Shown here one piece after another: positions 16,595 through 25,261 of a stretch of DNA of 64,000 bases (position 1 is its first letter; the number at the start of each line of letters is the position of its first letter). The position numbers were made by a program, and so were the translations under genes. The stretch spans positions 1 to 64,000 of the forward strand of contig CAWBCC010000011.1 in assembly GCA_963787185.1 (NCBI GenBank), given 5' to 3'. The DNA is from JAJXZP01 sp963787185 (lineage in GTDB: Bacteria; Spirochaetota; Spirochaetia; Treponematales; Rectinemataceae). Below the pieces are notes generated by a model. That model saw only the letters and a program-made list of their open reading frames with translations, had not been told where the DNA came from and searched no databases.

Positions 16595-17848
16595 CTAACG
16601 GAGACTCGACTCCAGGCGGAGCACCGCCTCTTCGACGTCCTCGCGGTGGCCGAAGGCGCTGAAACGCAGGAAGCTTTCTCCGGCGGGGCCGAAGCCCGAG
16701 CCCGGCGTCGTCACCACGGCGCAGGCATCGAGGATCTTTTCGAAGGCCTCCCATGAGGTCTTGCCCGGGAACCTCGCCCAGATGTAGGGGGCGTCGCTCC
16801 CGCCGTAGTTTTCGATGCCGAGGCGCCCGAGGCAGCTCTTGATGAGCGCGGCGTTGCCCATGTAGTGCGCGACGGAAGAGCGCATCTCGGCGAGGCCCCG
16901 GTCGCCGAGGGCGGCGAGTCCGCCCGCCTGGGCCACGTTCGAGGCGCCGTTGAAGAGGGTGGTCATCACGCGGTTCCAGTCTTTGGCCACCGGAGTGCCG
17001 TCGGAGAATCGCAGCTCGTCGGGCACGACGGTCCAGCCGAGCCGGACCCCGGTGAAGCCTATGGGCTTGGAGAAGGAATTGACCTCGAGAGCCACCCGGC
17101 GCGCGCCCTCGATCTCGAAGATGGACTTCGGCAGTTTCGGATCGGAGATGTATTCCGCATAGGCCGCGTCGTAGATGATTATGCTGCCGTTCCTCGTCGC
17201 GAAGGCGACGAGCTCCTCGAGTCGGGCGCGCGTGGCGCAGGCCCCCGTCGGATTGTTGGGCGAGCAGAAATAGACGAGGTCGGTCGGCGGAGCGGCCGCG
17301 AGGTCGGGGAAGAAGCCGTTGTCGGGCGTGCAGGGCAGATAGGCTATCCCGCCGTATCCCGCGCTCCCGGCGGCGGCCTTCCCGGCCGCCCCGACTATGA
17401 CGCTGCCGTCCACGTAGACGGGATAGGCCGGGTCCTGCACGGCTATGGACACTCCCGGGCCGAACATCGTCTGCAGCCGCCCTATGTCGCATTTGGCACC
17501 GTCGGATACGAATACCTCGTGGGCCTCGATCCGGCAGCGGTAGAGCCTCTGCGCGATCGCCGCGCGGAGCTCGCTCATGCCCTGCTCGTCGCCGTAGCCA
17601 GAGTACCCTTCGCGCGTACCGAGCCGCTCGGCTCCGCGGCGCAGACCCTCGGCGATGAGCGGACTCAGGGGCTCGGTCGTGTTCCCTATGCCCAGGCTTA
17701 TCACCCTGAGGCCGGGATGGCTTTCCTGGAATGCCTTTCTTCTGCGGGCGACCTCGGGGAAGAGATAGCCCGCCGTCAGATTGGCGAAGCATCGATTGCG
17801 TTCGACCCCGGTCGAGAACTCCGTCCCGCCCATTCCGCTCTCGCTCAT
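16595..17848 (-). CDS. dapL: LL-diaminopimelate aminotransferase
   Basis: DapL converts tetrahydrodipicolinate directly to LL-2,6-diaminopimelate, using glutamate and PLP. The 417-aa class I/II aminotransferase shows GIGNTTEPL near the N-terminus, SPNNPTGA, and the PLP lysine in NSFSKPIGFTGVR; these sequences are typical of DapL rather than AspC. I chose the ATG at 17848 because it overlaps the lysA stop in ATGA (coupled translation) with GGAGAG upstream. An in-frame ATG five codons later is an alternative. With lysA it forms a two-gene lysine and peptidoglycan precursor operon. Confidence 0.9.
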   Translation of the reverse strand: MSESGMGGTEFSTGVERNRCFANLTAGYLFPEVARRRKAFQESHPGLRVISLGIGNTTEPLSPLIAEGLRRGAERLGTREGYSGYGDEQGMSELRAAIAQRLYRCRIEAHEVFVSDGAKCDIGRLQTMFGPGVSIAVQDPAYPVYVDGSVIVGAAGKAAAGSAGYGGIAYLPCTPDNGFFPDLAAAPPTDLVYFCSPNNPTGACATRARLEELVAFATRNGSIIIYDAAYAEYISDPKLPKSIFEIEGARRVALEVNSFSKPIGFTGVRLGWTVVPDELRFSDGTPVAKDWNRVMTTLFNGASNVAQAGGLAALGDRGLAEMRSSVAHYMGNAALIKSCLGRLGIENYGGSDAPYIWARFPGKTSWEAFEKILDACAVVTTPGSGFGPAGESFLRFSAFGHREDVEEAVLRLESSLR

Positions 17849-19134
17849 CTCGCCGACTCTCCGGGCCCCGCCGTCCGGAAGGCGGCCAGACCCGAGAAAT
17901 CCAGGGTCCGGAAATAGTCGTCCATGGTCTCCGCCCTGCGTATCTCGACGACGCTGCCGTCCTCGCGCAGGAGGAGCTCCGCGGACCTGAGCCTGCCGTT
18001 GTAGTTGAAGCCCATCGCGTGACCGTGGGCCCCCGTGTCGTGGATGACCGCCAGGTCGCCGATCTCCACGCGCGGCAGAGCCCGGCCGATCGCGAACTTG
18101 TCGTTGTTTTCGCAGAGCGGACCCGTGACGTCGTAGATCTCGGCCGCCGGCGAATGCTCCTTGCCCATCACCGTCAGGTGATGATAGGCACCGTACATTC
18201 CGGGCCTCATCAGGTTGGCCATGGAGGCGTCCAGGCCCACGTACTTTCGATAGGTGTCCTTCATATGGATGACCCGGGAGACGAGCCATCCGTAGGGGCC
18301 GGTGATGACGCGCCCACATTCCATGAAGACCTTCAGGGGGGCGAGGCCGGCCGGAACGATGATCTCGGCATAGGCCTTCCTGAGGCCTTCGGCGACGCGT
18401 CTCAGGGGCACGGCGCTCTGCTCGGGCCTATAGGGGATGCCGATCCCCCCTCCGATGTTGACGAACTCGAACCTGATGTCCAGCACTTTGGAGATCTCGG
18501 CTGCCAGATCGAAGAGCAGCCTGCCCGTCTCGACGAAGTAGTCGGGATTGAGCTCGTTCGAAGCCACCATGGTGTGGAGTCCGAAGCGCCCGGCTCCCTT
18601 CGCCTTGAGCCGGCGGTATCCTTCGAAAAGCTGTTCGCGCGTAAAGCCGTACTTGGCCTCTTCGGGCTTGCCTATGATGGCGTTCCCTTCCTTGAGCGGG
18701 CCCGGGTTGTACCGGCAGCAGGCGAGCTCCGGGATGCCCGCCGCCTCGAGGGAATCGATATGGGAAAGGTCGTCGAGATTGACGATCGCGCCCGCCCTGC
18801 GCGCTGCCGCGAACTCGGCGTCGGGAGTGTCGTTCGAGGAGAACATGATCTCCTCTCCGCTCAATCCCGCTTTCTGGGCGAGCACGATTTCGGGAAGCGA
18901 GCTCGCGTCGGCGCCGAAACCCAGGGCGGCCAGGATCTTGACGATGTAGGGGTTGGGCAGTGCCTTGACCGCGAAGAACTCCTTGAACCCGTCCCCGAGA
19001 ATGGAAAAGGCCTCGCCGAGCCGCAGCGCGTTGTCGCGGATGGCGCGTTCGTCGTAGAGGTGGAAGGGTGTGGGGTGCTCGGTGCAAATGGCCTCGAGAC
19101 GCTCCCTGGATAGGGGGAAGCTCTTTTCCGTCAT
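17845..19134 (-). CDS. lysA: Diaminopimelate decarboxylase
   Basis: LysA decarboxylates meso-diaminopimelate to L-lysine. This 429-aa fold-type III PLP enzyme has the PLP lysine Lys57 in FFAVKALPNP, a phosphate-binding GGGIGIPY loop and the second active-site motif with CENND. The ATG at 19134 is preceded by AAAGGA. It is the first gene of the lysA-dapL operon and overlaps dapL by 4 bp. Related decarboxylases such as carboxynorspermidine decarboxylase are shorter, and the dapL partner supports the DAP assignment. DapL yields the LL isomer, so an epimerase (DapF) must be encoded elsewhere. Confidence 0.9.
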   Translation of the reverse strand: MTEKSFPLSRERLEAICTEHPTPFHLYDERAIRDNALRLGEAFSILGDGFKEFFAVKALPNPYIVKILAALGFGADASSLPEIVLAQKAGLSGEEIMFSSNDTPDAEFAAARRAGAIVNLDDLSHIDSLEAAGIPELACCRYNPGPLKEGNAIIGKPEEAKYGFTREQLFEGYRRLKAKGAGRFGLHTMVASNELNPDYFVETGRLLFDLAAEISKVLDIRFEFVNIGGGIGIPYRPEQSAVPLRRVAEGLRKAYAEIIVPAGLAPLKVFMECGRVITGPYGWLVSRVIHMKDTYRKYVGLDASMANLMRPGMYGAYHHLTVMGKEHSPAAEIYDVTGPLCENNDKFAIGRALPRVEIGDLAVIHDTGAHGHAMGFNYNGRLRSAELLLREDGSVVEIRRAETMDDYFRTLDFSGLAAFRTAGPGESAR

Positions 19135-19262
19135 GCTCTGTCCTTTCGGCTGATGCATCGCCTTCACCCCACATTCTTTCGATCTGCAAACGACGCGTCA
19201 AGGCTGTCCTCCGCCGAGACCGGGTGCCCGCGACCGCCGTTCGCCGGTACCCCGCCGAGGGC

Positions 19263-20231
19263 TCAGGGGAGCTTCAAGAGCCGTTCCGCGTTCCCGTGCG
19301 AGATCATTTCCAATTCGGTTTTGCCTATGGGGACCGTGTCGAGCAGAGCGCGGCCCGCGGTATTGGGACTGTAGGGATAGTCGACCGCGAACAGGATGCT
19401 GGGTGCGCCGAAAACCATGAGTGCGCACAACAGAGGCGGCAGGGTGAAATATCCGCTCGTCGTAATGTGGAAATTGCTGCGGAAATAATCGGCCACCCTG
19501 TGCCGGAGATGGGGGGCGGCCCGGCTCAACTGCATGTCCGAGCGGGCGAGGCAATAAGGGATGAACTCGCCCATGTGGCCGATGATGATCTGCAGCTTCG
19601 GGAAGCGATCGAAAACCCCGGCCACCACGAGTCTGAGGCTGTGGAGGCCCATTTCGGCGTGCCAGCCCCAGCCGCTGATCGACAGGGAATAGGCGACGGC
19701 CTCGGGCAGGCCCGCGTAATATGTGTCGTAGACCTGCCGCGGCGGGGGGGCCGGATGGAGATAGAGCGGAACATCGAGTCTTTCGGCCTCCGCCAGGAGC
19801 GGCTCGAAGCGCGGGTCGTCGAGGAATTTCCCTCCGATGGTGCCGTCGATCATGGCTCCCGCGAATCCGAGCTTGGTGACGCATCGCTCGAGCTCCGCGG
19901 CGGCGCCCTCCGGGTTCTGCAGGGCCAGAGCGGCGAATCCGGCGAAGCGCTGCGGATGCCGGCCGATCGCTTCCGCGAGCATGTCGTTCGAGCTCCGTAC
20001 GAGTGCGCCCGCGGCGGCGGGTTCGGCCTTGTCGATCCCGTCGATCGCGGAGAGCGAAAGCACCTGCATGTCGATGCCGGCGGCATCCATGTCGGCGAGC
20101 CGCCCCTCCCCGAGGTCGAGCAGCTTCCTGCCGACTTCGGCCATGTACCCTCCCATCGCTCCGCCCGCCGGCCCGTCGACCGGACGAAAGGCCGGGCTGG
20201 AAAAATGCTCCTCTATCGCGATCGTCTTCAT
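19263..20231 (-). CDS. Amidohydrolase-family (resorcylate-decarboxylase-like) decarboxylase
   Basis: This 322-aa metal-dependent protein belongs to the ACMSD/amidohydrolase-2 family. The N-terminal IEEHF (Glu-Glu-His) replaces the usual H-x-H, as in gamma-resorcylate decarboxylase. Other metal and active-site motifs are LHPAPPP, GHMGE and DYPYS. These features suggest a non-oxidative aromatic acid decarboxylase rather than a hydrolase. It has an AAGGAGG site and lies 39 bp after the nitroreductase gene, as the probable last gene of a MarR-led cluster. The substrate is not determined. Confidence 0.8.
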   Translation of the reverse strand: MKTIAIEEHFSSPAFRPVDGPAGGAMGGYMAEVGRKLLDLGEGRLADMDAAGIDMQVLSLSAIDGIDKAEPAAAGALVRSSNDMLAEAIGRHPQRFAGFAALALQNPEGAAAELERCVTKLGFAGAMIDGTIGGKFLDDPRFEPLLAEAERLDVPLYLHPAPPPRQVYDTYYAGLPEAVAYSLSISGWGWHAEMGLHSLRLVVAGVFDRFPKLQIIIGHMGEFIPYCLARSDMQLSRAAPHLRHRVADYFRSNFHITTSGYFTLPPLLCALMVFGAPSILFAVDYPYSPNTAGRALLDTVPIGKTELEMISHGNAERLLKLP

Positions 20232-20270
20232 GCCATTCCTCCTTGAATATGAGGCCTCTTGCCGGCCGGC

Positions 20271-20978
20271 TTACTGCTGCGACCACCTGTGACCGTAGGC
20301 GTTCCTGTGGGCGAAGTCCCTGATCTCGCGACGGACCCTGAGGTAGCCTTCCGAGGGACCGGGCGGATAGCCCAGTCGGATGGCATACACGATCCTGCGC
20401 CACCCGGGGATGCCCAGGATGCGTTTTACGTCCTTTTCGACTGCGCTCCCCGCGTAGGAGCTCACGACGTGGAATCCTATGCCCAGGGACTCGGCCATCA
20501 GCCACATGTTTTCGGTGGCGCAGCCCAGACTGATGGCTCCCAGGAAGTCGCCCTCCGAGGCGGGGGCCCGCCGGTCGGGATCGTAGACCATGAAGAGCAT
20601 CGTGGGACTCGTCGGGAGGGAGCGCTCGGTGGCCGCCAGCTCCGCCTCGGTCGACTGGGGATCGCTCCAGGCGGGAGGGAAGCGGGTCGCCAGGATACCG
20701 GTCTTCTTCTCCTTCAACTCGGCCTCCGAAAAGGAGAGCTGAGCATAATTCTCCCGTATGAATTCCATCGAGATGGGGCTTCGCAGTTTCGTCAAAGCGT
20801 CGAGCAGCTTGGGATCGTCCACCACGACGATTTCGAAGTTCTGCATGTTGTGGGCCGTAGGCGCCCAGGATCCCGCCTCCAATATCCGCTCCAGATCGCT
20901 TGCGGCCACGGGCCGCTTCGGATCGAAGGGCCCCCGCGAGGATTTCCTCTCGCGGATCAATTCGAAGATATCCGACAT
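20271..20978 (-). CDS. Nitroreductase-family FMN oxidoreductase
   Basis: This 235-aa flavoprotein of the nitroreductase fold has the FMN-binding N-terminus (RKSSRGPFDPKRPV), AGSWAPTAHNMQNFEIVVV and a glycine-rich segment near AISLGCATENMWLMAESLGIGFHVVSS. I chose the ATG at 20978 because AGGAGG is nine bases upstream; an ATG two codons earlier would sit too close to the site. The flavin would be reduced by NAD(P)H; the electron acceptor is unknown. It lies between the alcohol dehydrogenase and the amidohydrolase, same strand. Confidence 0.86.
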   Translation of the reverse strand: MSDIFELIRERKSSRGPFDPKRPVAASDLERILEAGSWAPTAHNMQNFEIVVVDDPKLLDALTKLRSPISMEFIRENYAQLSFSEAELKEKKTGILATRFPPAWSDPQSTEAELAATERSLPTSPTMLFMVYDPDRRAPASEGDFLGAISLGCATENMWLMAESLGIGFHVVSSYAGSAVEKDVKRILGIPGWRRIVYAIRLGYPPGPSEGYLRVRREIRDFAHRNAYGHRWSQQ

Positions 20979-21056
20979 GGTCATGAGCCTCCTTTCCGCT
21001 TTTCGATCATGAAATACTTCATGCATGCCTCGGTAGTCGATTTTCTTCGGCCCGGC

Positions 21057-22061
21057 TCACATCTTGAGAACGGAGCGGAAACGGACCTTGGCTTTCATCA
21101 TCTTGTCGTAGGCCTCCGCGGCGCGCTCGAGAGGAAAGGTCTCGACCATCGGGACGATCTTGGCAAGCATGCTGAAATTGATGGCGTCTTCGATGTCTCC
21201 CGCGCCCGAGCCGACGATCGACCGTCCGCCCCCGATCAGCAGCGATGCGGGAATCTGGAGCATCCCTCCGGCGGCGGCGACGATGACAGCCTGGCCTCCG
21301 CGGGCGAGTCCCCCGACGATTTCCGATACGGCCTTCGCGTCGGGGGCGGTGCAGAGAATGACCTTGGCTCCGCCGAGTCGCTTCAGCTCTTTCACGGGGT
21401 CGCCCGCCTCGGCATCGATGTATCCGTGGGCGCCCAGCCGGAACGCCAGAGCTTCCTTTTCGCGGCCCCTGGAAACGACGAAAGTCCTGAAGCCCATCTT
21501 GACCGCATACTGCAGGGCCAGGTGCCCCAGACCGCCGAGCCCCTGAACGGCGACCAGATCGCCGGCCTGGGCCTTGCTGTTCCGCAGGGCCCCGTAGGTG
21601 GTCCGCCCGGCGCACAATAGGGGCGCCCCTGCGACCGATTCGAGCTCGTCGGGAATGCGGATCAGGACTTCGGAACGGGCCGCCATGTATTCGGCATAGC
21701 CGCCGTCGATCGAGATGCCGGTCGTCAGCGAGTTCTCGCAGCCCCAGAAGTCTCCCCTCCGGCATGAGCTGCACGTGTGGCAATGCCCGCCGTGCCAACC
21801 GACTCCCACCCGCTCGCCCACCCGGAATCCGCCGACGGCGGAACCCAGGGCGGCGATGGTGCCTATGACCTCGTGGCCGGGTATCCGCGGATACTGGAGG
21901 CCGGGGAAATGCCCCTCCTTCACGATGGCATCACCGTGACAGACTCCGCAGGCCTCCACCTTTATCAGCACTTCCCCTGCGCCGGGATCCGGTATCTCTC
22001 TCCGGACGAGCTCGAATTCCCCTCCCGGCCCGCTCACCTGCACGGCTCTCATTGTCGGCAT
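21057..22061 (-). CDS. Zinc-dependent alcohol dehydrogenase (AdhP-like)
   Basis: This 334-aa medium-chain dehydrogenase has catalytic-zinc residues in CGVCHGD and PGHEVIG, a structural-zinc cysteine cluster (GHCHTCSSCRRGDFWGC) and the NAD(P) motif GLGGLGHLALQYA. The sequence is closest to the AdhP/CAD-like branch. I chose the ATG at 22061 because of an AAGGAG site. It starts 22 bp after the marR stop, so it is very probably under that regulator. It would interconvert an alcohol and an aldehyde. Confidence 0.9.
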   Translation of the reverse strand: MPTMRAVQVSGPGGEFELVRREIPDPGAGEVLIKVEACGVCHGDAIVKEGHFPGLQYPRIPGHEVIGTIAALGSAVGGFRVGERVGVGWHGGHCHTCSSCRRGDFWGCENSLTTGISIDGGYAEYMAARSEVLIRIPDELESVAGAPLLCAGRTTYGALRNSKAQAGDLVAVQGLGGLGHLALQYAVKMGFRTFVVSRGREKEALAFRLGAHGYIDAEAGDPVKELKRLGGAKVILCTAPDAKAVSEIVGGLARGGQAVIVAAAGGMLQIPASLLIGGGRSIVGSGAGDIEDAINFSMLAKIVPMVETFPLERAAEAYDKMMKAKVRFRSVLKM

Positions 22062-22083
22062 TCTCTTCGTCTCCTTCCCTAAT

Positions 22084-22551
22084 TTATTTGGTTTCGAACG
22101 ACGCGGCGGCGTTTGCATAGTACCGGTCGAAAACCCTGTAGACGACGGCGATTTCCTCTTCCGCCACATCGGCGCTCACGAGCTTCGACCATTCCAGAAG
22201 TACGGCCTTGATCGCGGCGGAGCTCTGTCTGCCCTTCTTCGTCAAGGAAACTCGGAACGACCGCGAGTCCCTCGGGTCGACTTTTCTGGTCACGTATCCC
22301 AGCCGGACGAGCCGCTCCACAGCCCTTGAAGTGTGGCCGTTGTCGACCAGGACGGCTCGGCTCAGAGCCTGCATGGACAGATCGTCGTGCTCCATCAACT
22401 CCAGGATGAAGTAGAACAGTCCGCTGCTGAGGCCGATGCCCCTGAGCCGTTCGTTGATGAAGGCCTGGGCCATGCGGACGACTTTATTGATCTTCAGATT
22501 CGGTTCGCCGGCCGTCGCGGATGTTTCTTTCGTGGATGTTTCTTTTCCCAT
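22084..22551 (-). CDS. MarR-family regulator of the adjacent dehydrogenase cluster
   Basis: This 155-aa winged-helix protein has a helix-turn-helix at about residues 60-90 (SMQALSRAVLVDNGHTSRAVERLVRLG) and a wing with KVDPRDSRSFRVSLT. The first 20 residues are Thr/Ser/Lys-rich and probably disordered. It heads a likely four-gene cluster (marR, adh, nitroreductase, decarboxylase) reading leftward. Phenolic ligands are common for this family and would suit the decarboxylase, but that is inference. Confidence 0.86.
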   Translation of the reverse strand: MGKETSTKETSATAGEPNLKINKVVRMAQAFINERLRGIGLSSGLFYFILELMEHDDLSMQALSRAVLVDNGHTSRAVERLVRLGYVTRKVDPRDSRSFRVSLTKKGRQSSAAIKAVLLEWSKLVSADVAEEEIAVVYRVFDRYYANAAASFETK

Positions 22552-22711
22552 TTTCCCACCCAGCCATCATAGTGCGCATTTTTATTTGATAAGTCAAGTA
22601 ATTTGGCTCTTCGAAGGCGGACCGCCCGATCCTCGACGCCGGGCGACCGATTGTCCCGGATTTCCCATCTCGCTTGCCTATCCGCAAATGATGCTGTACG
22701 ATCCTTTATAT

Positions 22712-23887
22712 ATGATCGAGCGCATAAGGGCTCTGGCGTCGGAGATCGAAGACGAGATGCTGAGCTTCGCGCAGGAGCTCGTGAAGACGAAAAGCATCAC
22801 GGGAGATGAACGCCTCATCATCGAGCTCATCGGGAAAAAAATGAAAGCGCTCGGCTACGACGACGTCCGAGTCGACGGCATGGGCAATCTCGTAGGCAGG
22901 GTCGGACAGGGAGGCAGGAAACTGCTTTTCGACTCCCACACGGACACCGTCGCCGTGACCGACCCCGAGCGCTGGTCCGTGGAGCCCTTCGCGGGGACGG
23001 TCCGGGACGGCATGCTCTACGGACGGGGCGCCGTGGACATGAAGAGCGCGATCGCAGCCAGCGTCTACGCCGGCGCGGCCGCCAAGCGCCTCGGCCTTTC
23101 GGAGGGGAAAACCCTGTACGTCTCGACCTCCGTCATGGAGGAGGATTACGACGGCGAGGCTCTCGTCTACGAGTTCGGCGAGGGCGGGCTCGATCCCGAC
23201 TACGTCGTCATCTGCGAACCCTCCTCCTGCCGGGTCTCCTTCGGGCAGAAGGGCAGAGCCATGCTGCGGATCGACGTCCCCGGGAGAGCGGCCCACGGGA
23301 GCGCGCCCGAAATGGGCGACAATCCCCTCTACAAGGCGGCCGACATTCTGAAGCGGATCGAGGCCCTCGGCCTCGCCTTCATGGGCGAGAAAGAGAGGCG
23401 CCGCTCCATCGCCCTGACCGGCATGGCCAGCGAATCGGCGTCGCTCAACGCGATTCCCTCGACCTGCTGCATGTTCGTCGACAGGCGGCTGGCCCTGGGC
23501 GAAGGAGAGGACGAGATCCGCGCCGAGATGGCCGGCCTTCTCGGCGACAGCGGCGCTGCCTGGAGAGTGCACGATGTGATCGGCACGAGCTGGACCGGAA
23601 GGCGGACCGTCCTCCGCTCCTTCCTCCCGGCCTGGGAGATCGGGACGGATCATCCGCTCGCCGCGGCCGCGGCTGGGGCGTACCGGGAGCTCCTGGGACA
23701 TTCGCCGGCCCGCTATACCTGGGACTTCAGCACCAACGGCGTCGCCAGCGCGACCAAGCTGGGCATTCCCACGATCGGCTTCGGCCCCGGCGACTCCAAG
23801 CTGGCGCACTGCGCGGACGAGCGTTGTCCGATAGCGGACATGGTCGCAGCCTTCGAGTTCTACGTGAATCTCGCAAAGTGGATCTGA
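22712..23887 (+). CDS. M20-family metallohydrolase (YgeY-like)
   Basis: This 391-aa di-zinc hydrolase has SHTDTV (first metal His/Asp), GRGAVDMKSA (bridging Asp), VMEEDYDG (catalytic and metal Glu) and the dimerisation domain stretch GRAAHGSAPEMGDN. The order and wording match the YgeY group, linked by others to selenium and purine metabolism. Start choice is uncertain. The ATG at 22712 aligns best with family N-termini but lacks a clear ribosome site; an ATG at 22688 is the alternative. No selenium genes are visible nearby. Confidence 0.82.
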   Translation: MIERIRALASEIEDEMLSFAQELVKTKSITGDERLIIELIGKKMKALGYDDVRVDGMGNLVGRVGQGGRKLLFDSHTDTVAVTDPERWSVEPFAGTVRDGMLYGRGAVDMKSAIAASVYAGAAAKRLGLSEGKTLYVSTSVMEEDYDGEALVYEFGEGGLDPDYVVICEPSSCRVSFGQKGRAMLRIDVPGRAAHGSAPEMGDNPLYKAADILKRIEALGLAFMGEKERRRSIALTGMASESASLNAIPSTCCMFVDRRLALGEGEDEIRAEMAGLLGDSGAAWRVHDVIGTSWTGRRTVLRSFLPAWEIGTDHPLAAAAAGAYRELLGHSPARYTWDFSTNGVASATKLGIPTIGFGPGDSKLAHCADERCPIADMVAAFEFYVNLAKWI

Positions 23888-23903
23888 GGCGCAGGATGGT
23901 TCC

Positions 23904-24191
23904 ATGGAACCCGATCAGAAGACCCTGCTGCTCGTCGAAGACGAGGTTATCATCGCCCTGGCCGAAAAGGCGGCGCTCACCCGGGAAGGCTACGCGGTCA
24001 TGCATGCGCGCTCCGGAGAAGAGGCCGTAGACACGGTCAAGAGCAGGCTCGGTTCGACCATCGACCTGATCCTCATGGACATCGACCTCGGCGGCGGGAT
24101 CGACGGGACGAGGGCGGCGCCTCCTCCGGCGGAGACGAGATCGGAAACGAGATCGTGGAGCGGCGTCATTCCGTATCGGGCGGAGCACTAG
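23904..24191 (+). pseudogene. Truncated response-regulator receiver domain
   Basis: The first 72 residues match the receiver domain of the hybrid kinase at 13811 (LLLVEDEVIIALAEKAALTR and LILMDIDLGGGIDG), including the acidic pair and phospho-acceptor Asp. The frame then runs into unrelated sequence rich in Arg, Ser and Pro and stops at 95 aa. The second half of the fold (conserved Thr/Ser and Lys) is missing. Other frames do not restore it. It looks like the remnant of a receiver or hybrid-kinase gene. Confidence 0.7.
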
Positions 24192-25004
24192 CCTATCGCC
24201 CTCAGCGTGCGCCGGACGAAGGCCGAGAACTGCGGCTTCACCCGCTCGGATGTCTCGAAAACTTCTTCGGAACTCACGGGCTTATCGCTCATGCCCGCGG
24301 CCATATTCGTGATGCAGGACACCCCGAGCACGCGCAAGCCGCAGTGCACCGCCGCGATGACCTCGGGAACGGTGGACATGCCCACGGCATCGGCGCCCAG
24401 AGTGCGCGCCATCCTGATCTCGGCCGGGGTTTCGTAGCTCGGGCCGGTGAACCAGGCGTAGACGCCTTCATGCAGGTTCAGGCCGAGCTCCGATCCGGCG
24501 CGTACGGCCGCGGCGCGCAACTCGGGATCATAGGCGCGCGACATGTCGAAGAAACGCTCGCCGATGCGCGGATCGTTCTCGCCGACGCAGGGATTCTGAC
24601 CCGTCAGGTTTATATGGTCTGTGATGAGCATGAGGTCGCCCGGGGAAAAGCGCGGGTTGGAGCCGCCGGCGGCGTTGGTGAGAAAGAGCACTTCGACGCC
24701 CAGAGCCTTGAACGTCCGCACCGGAAACGCGATGCGCGACACAGTATAGCCCTCGTAGTAGTGAAACCGCCCCTGCATGACGAGAATATCCTTCCCGGCG
24801 AGGCGCCCCGCAACGAGGCGCCCCGCGTGTCCCGGGGCGGTTGGAGAGCGGAAAATGGGGGATATCGGCGTAGGGGACGGCGATGGCTTCCTCCACCTCC
24901 TCGGCCAGGACACCGAGTCCCGAGCCGAGAACGAGGACGATACGCGGAACGGCGCCGATTCTGGAACGGATAAAAGCCGCCGCCTCTTCGATCTGGTCGT
25001 GCAT
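24188..25004 (-). pseudogene. punA: Purine nucleoside phosphorylase with one-base frameshift
   Basis: The enzyme would cleave purine nucleosides with phosphate. From the ATG at 25004 (AGGAGA site) the frame reads IVLVLGSGLGVLAEEVEEAI and PHFPLSNRPG, then goes out of frame; the next frame continues HAGRL, QGRFHYYEGY, TNAAGGSN, GPSYETPAEIRM and VSCITNMAAGM to the stop. Removing one base from the GGGG at 24834-24837 restores a single 271-aa protein, and the span of 817 bp equals 272 codons plus one base. This may be a real mutation or a homopolymer error. The gene is divergent from mtnA and may act on methylthioadenosine or deoxyadenosine. Confidence 0.88.
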
Positions 25005-25138
25005 CGTCGTCTCCTGCGCTTCCACATACCTCGGCGTTCTGCCGGACGAAAATACGATTGACGCTATACCGGCATCCGCGGACCGTCAATCCAAAAACAG
25101 CATTCTCACGCAAGATACCAAGGTTCCGTCGAATAAAC

Positions 25139-25168
25139 TTGACAACCTCCGGGACGGGGCAACAAAAT
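25139..25168 (+). promoter_or_regulatory. Candidate mtnA promoter
   Basis: A perfect -35 TTGACA (25139-25144) is followed after 18 bp by CAAAAT (25163-25168), about 90 bp upstream of the mtnA start. It lies in the 257-bp divergent gap between the phosphorylase gene and mtnA, where I see no other feature. Confidence 0.45.
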
Positions 25169-25261
25169 ATCTTCCGATTCTGTGGTTTGTCGTTGTGACG
25201 GTGCCGATTTCAAGGCTTCGCGGGAGGGCTCGCGGCCGAGCCCTTCTGTCGGAGGAACAGG

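Noticed and set aside
24834..24837. Programmed frameshifting in the phosphorylase gene
   Set aside because: No slippery heptamer with a downstream structure of the known kind is evident, and this family is not known to use recoding; mutation or sequencing error is simpler.
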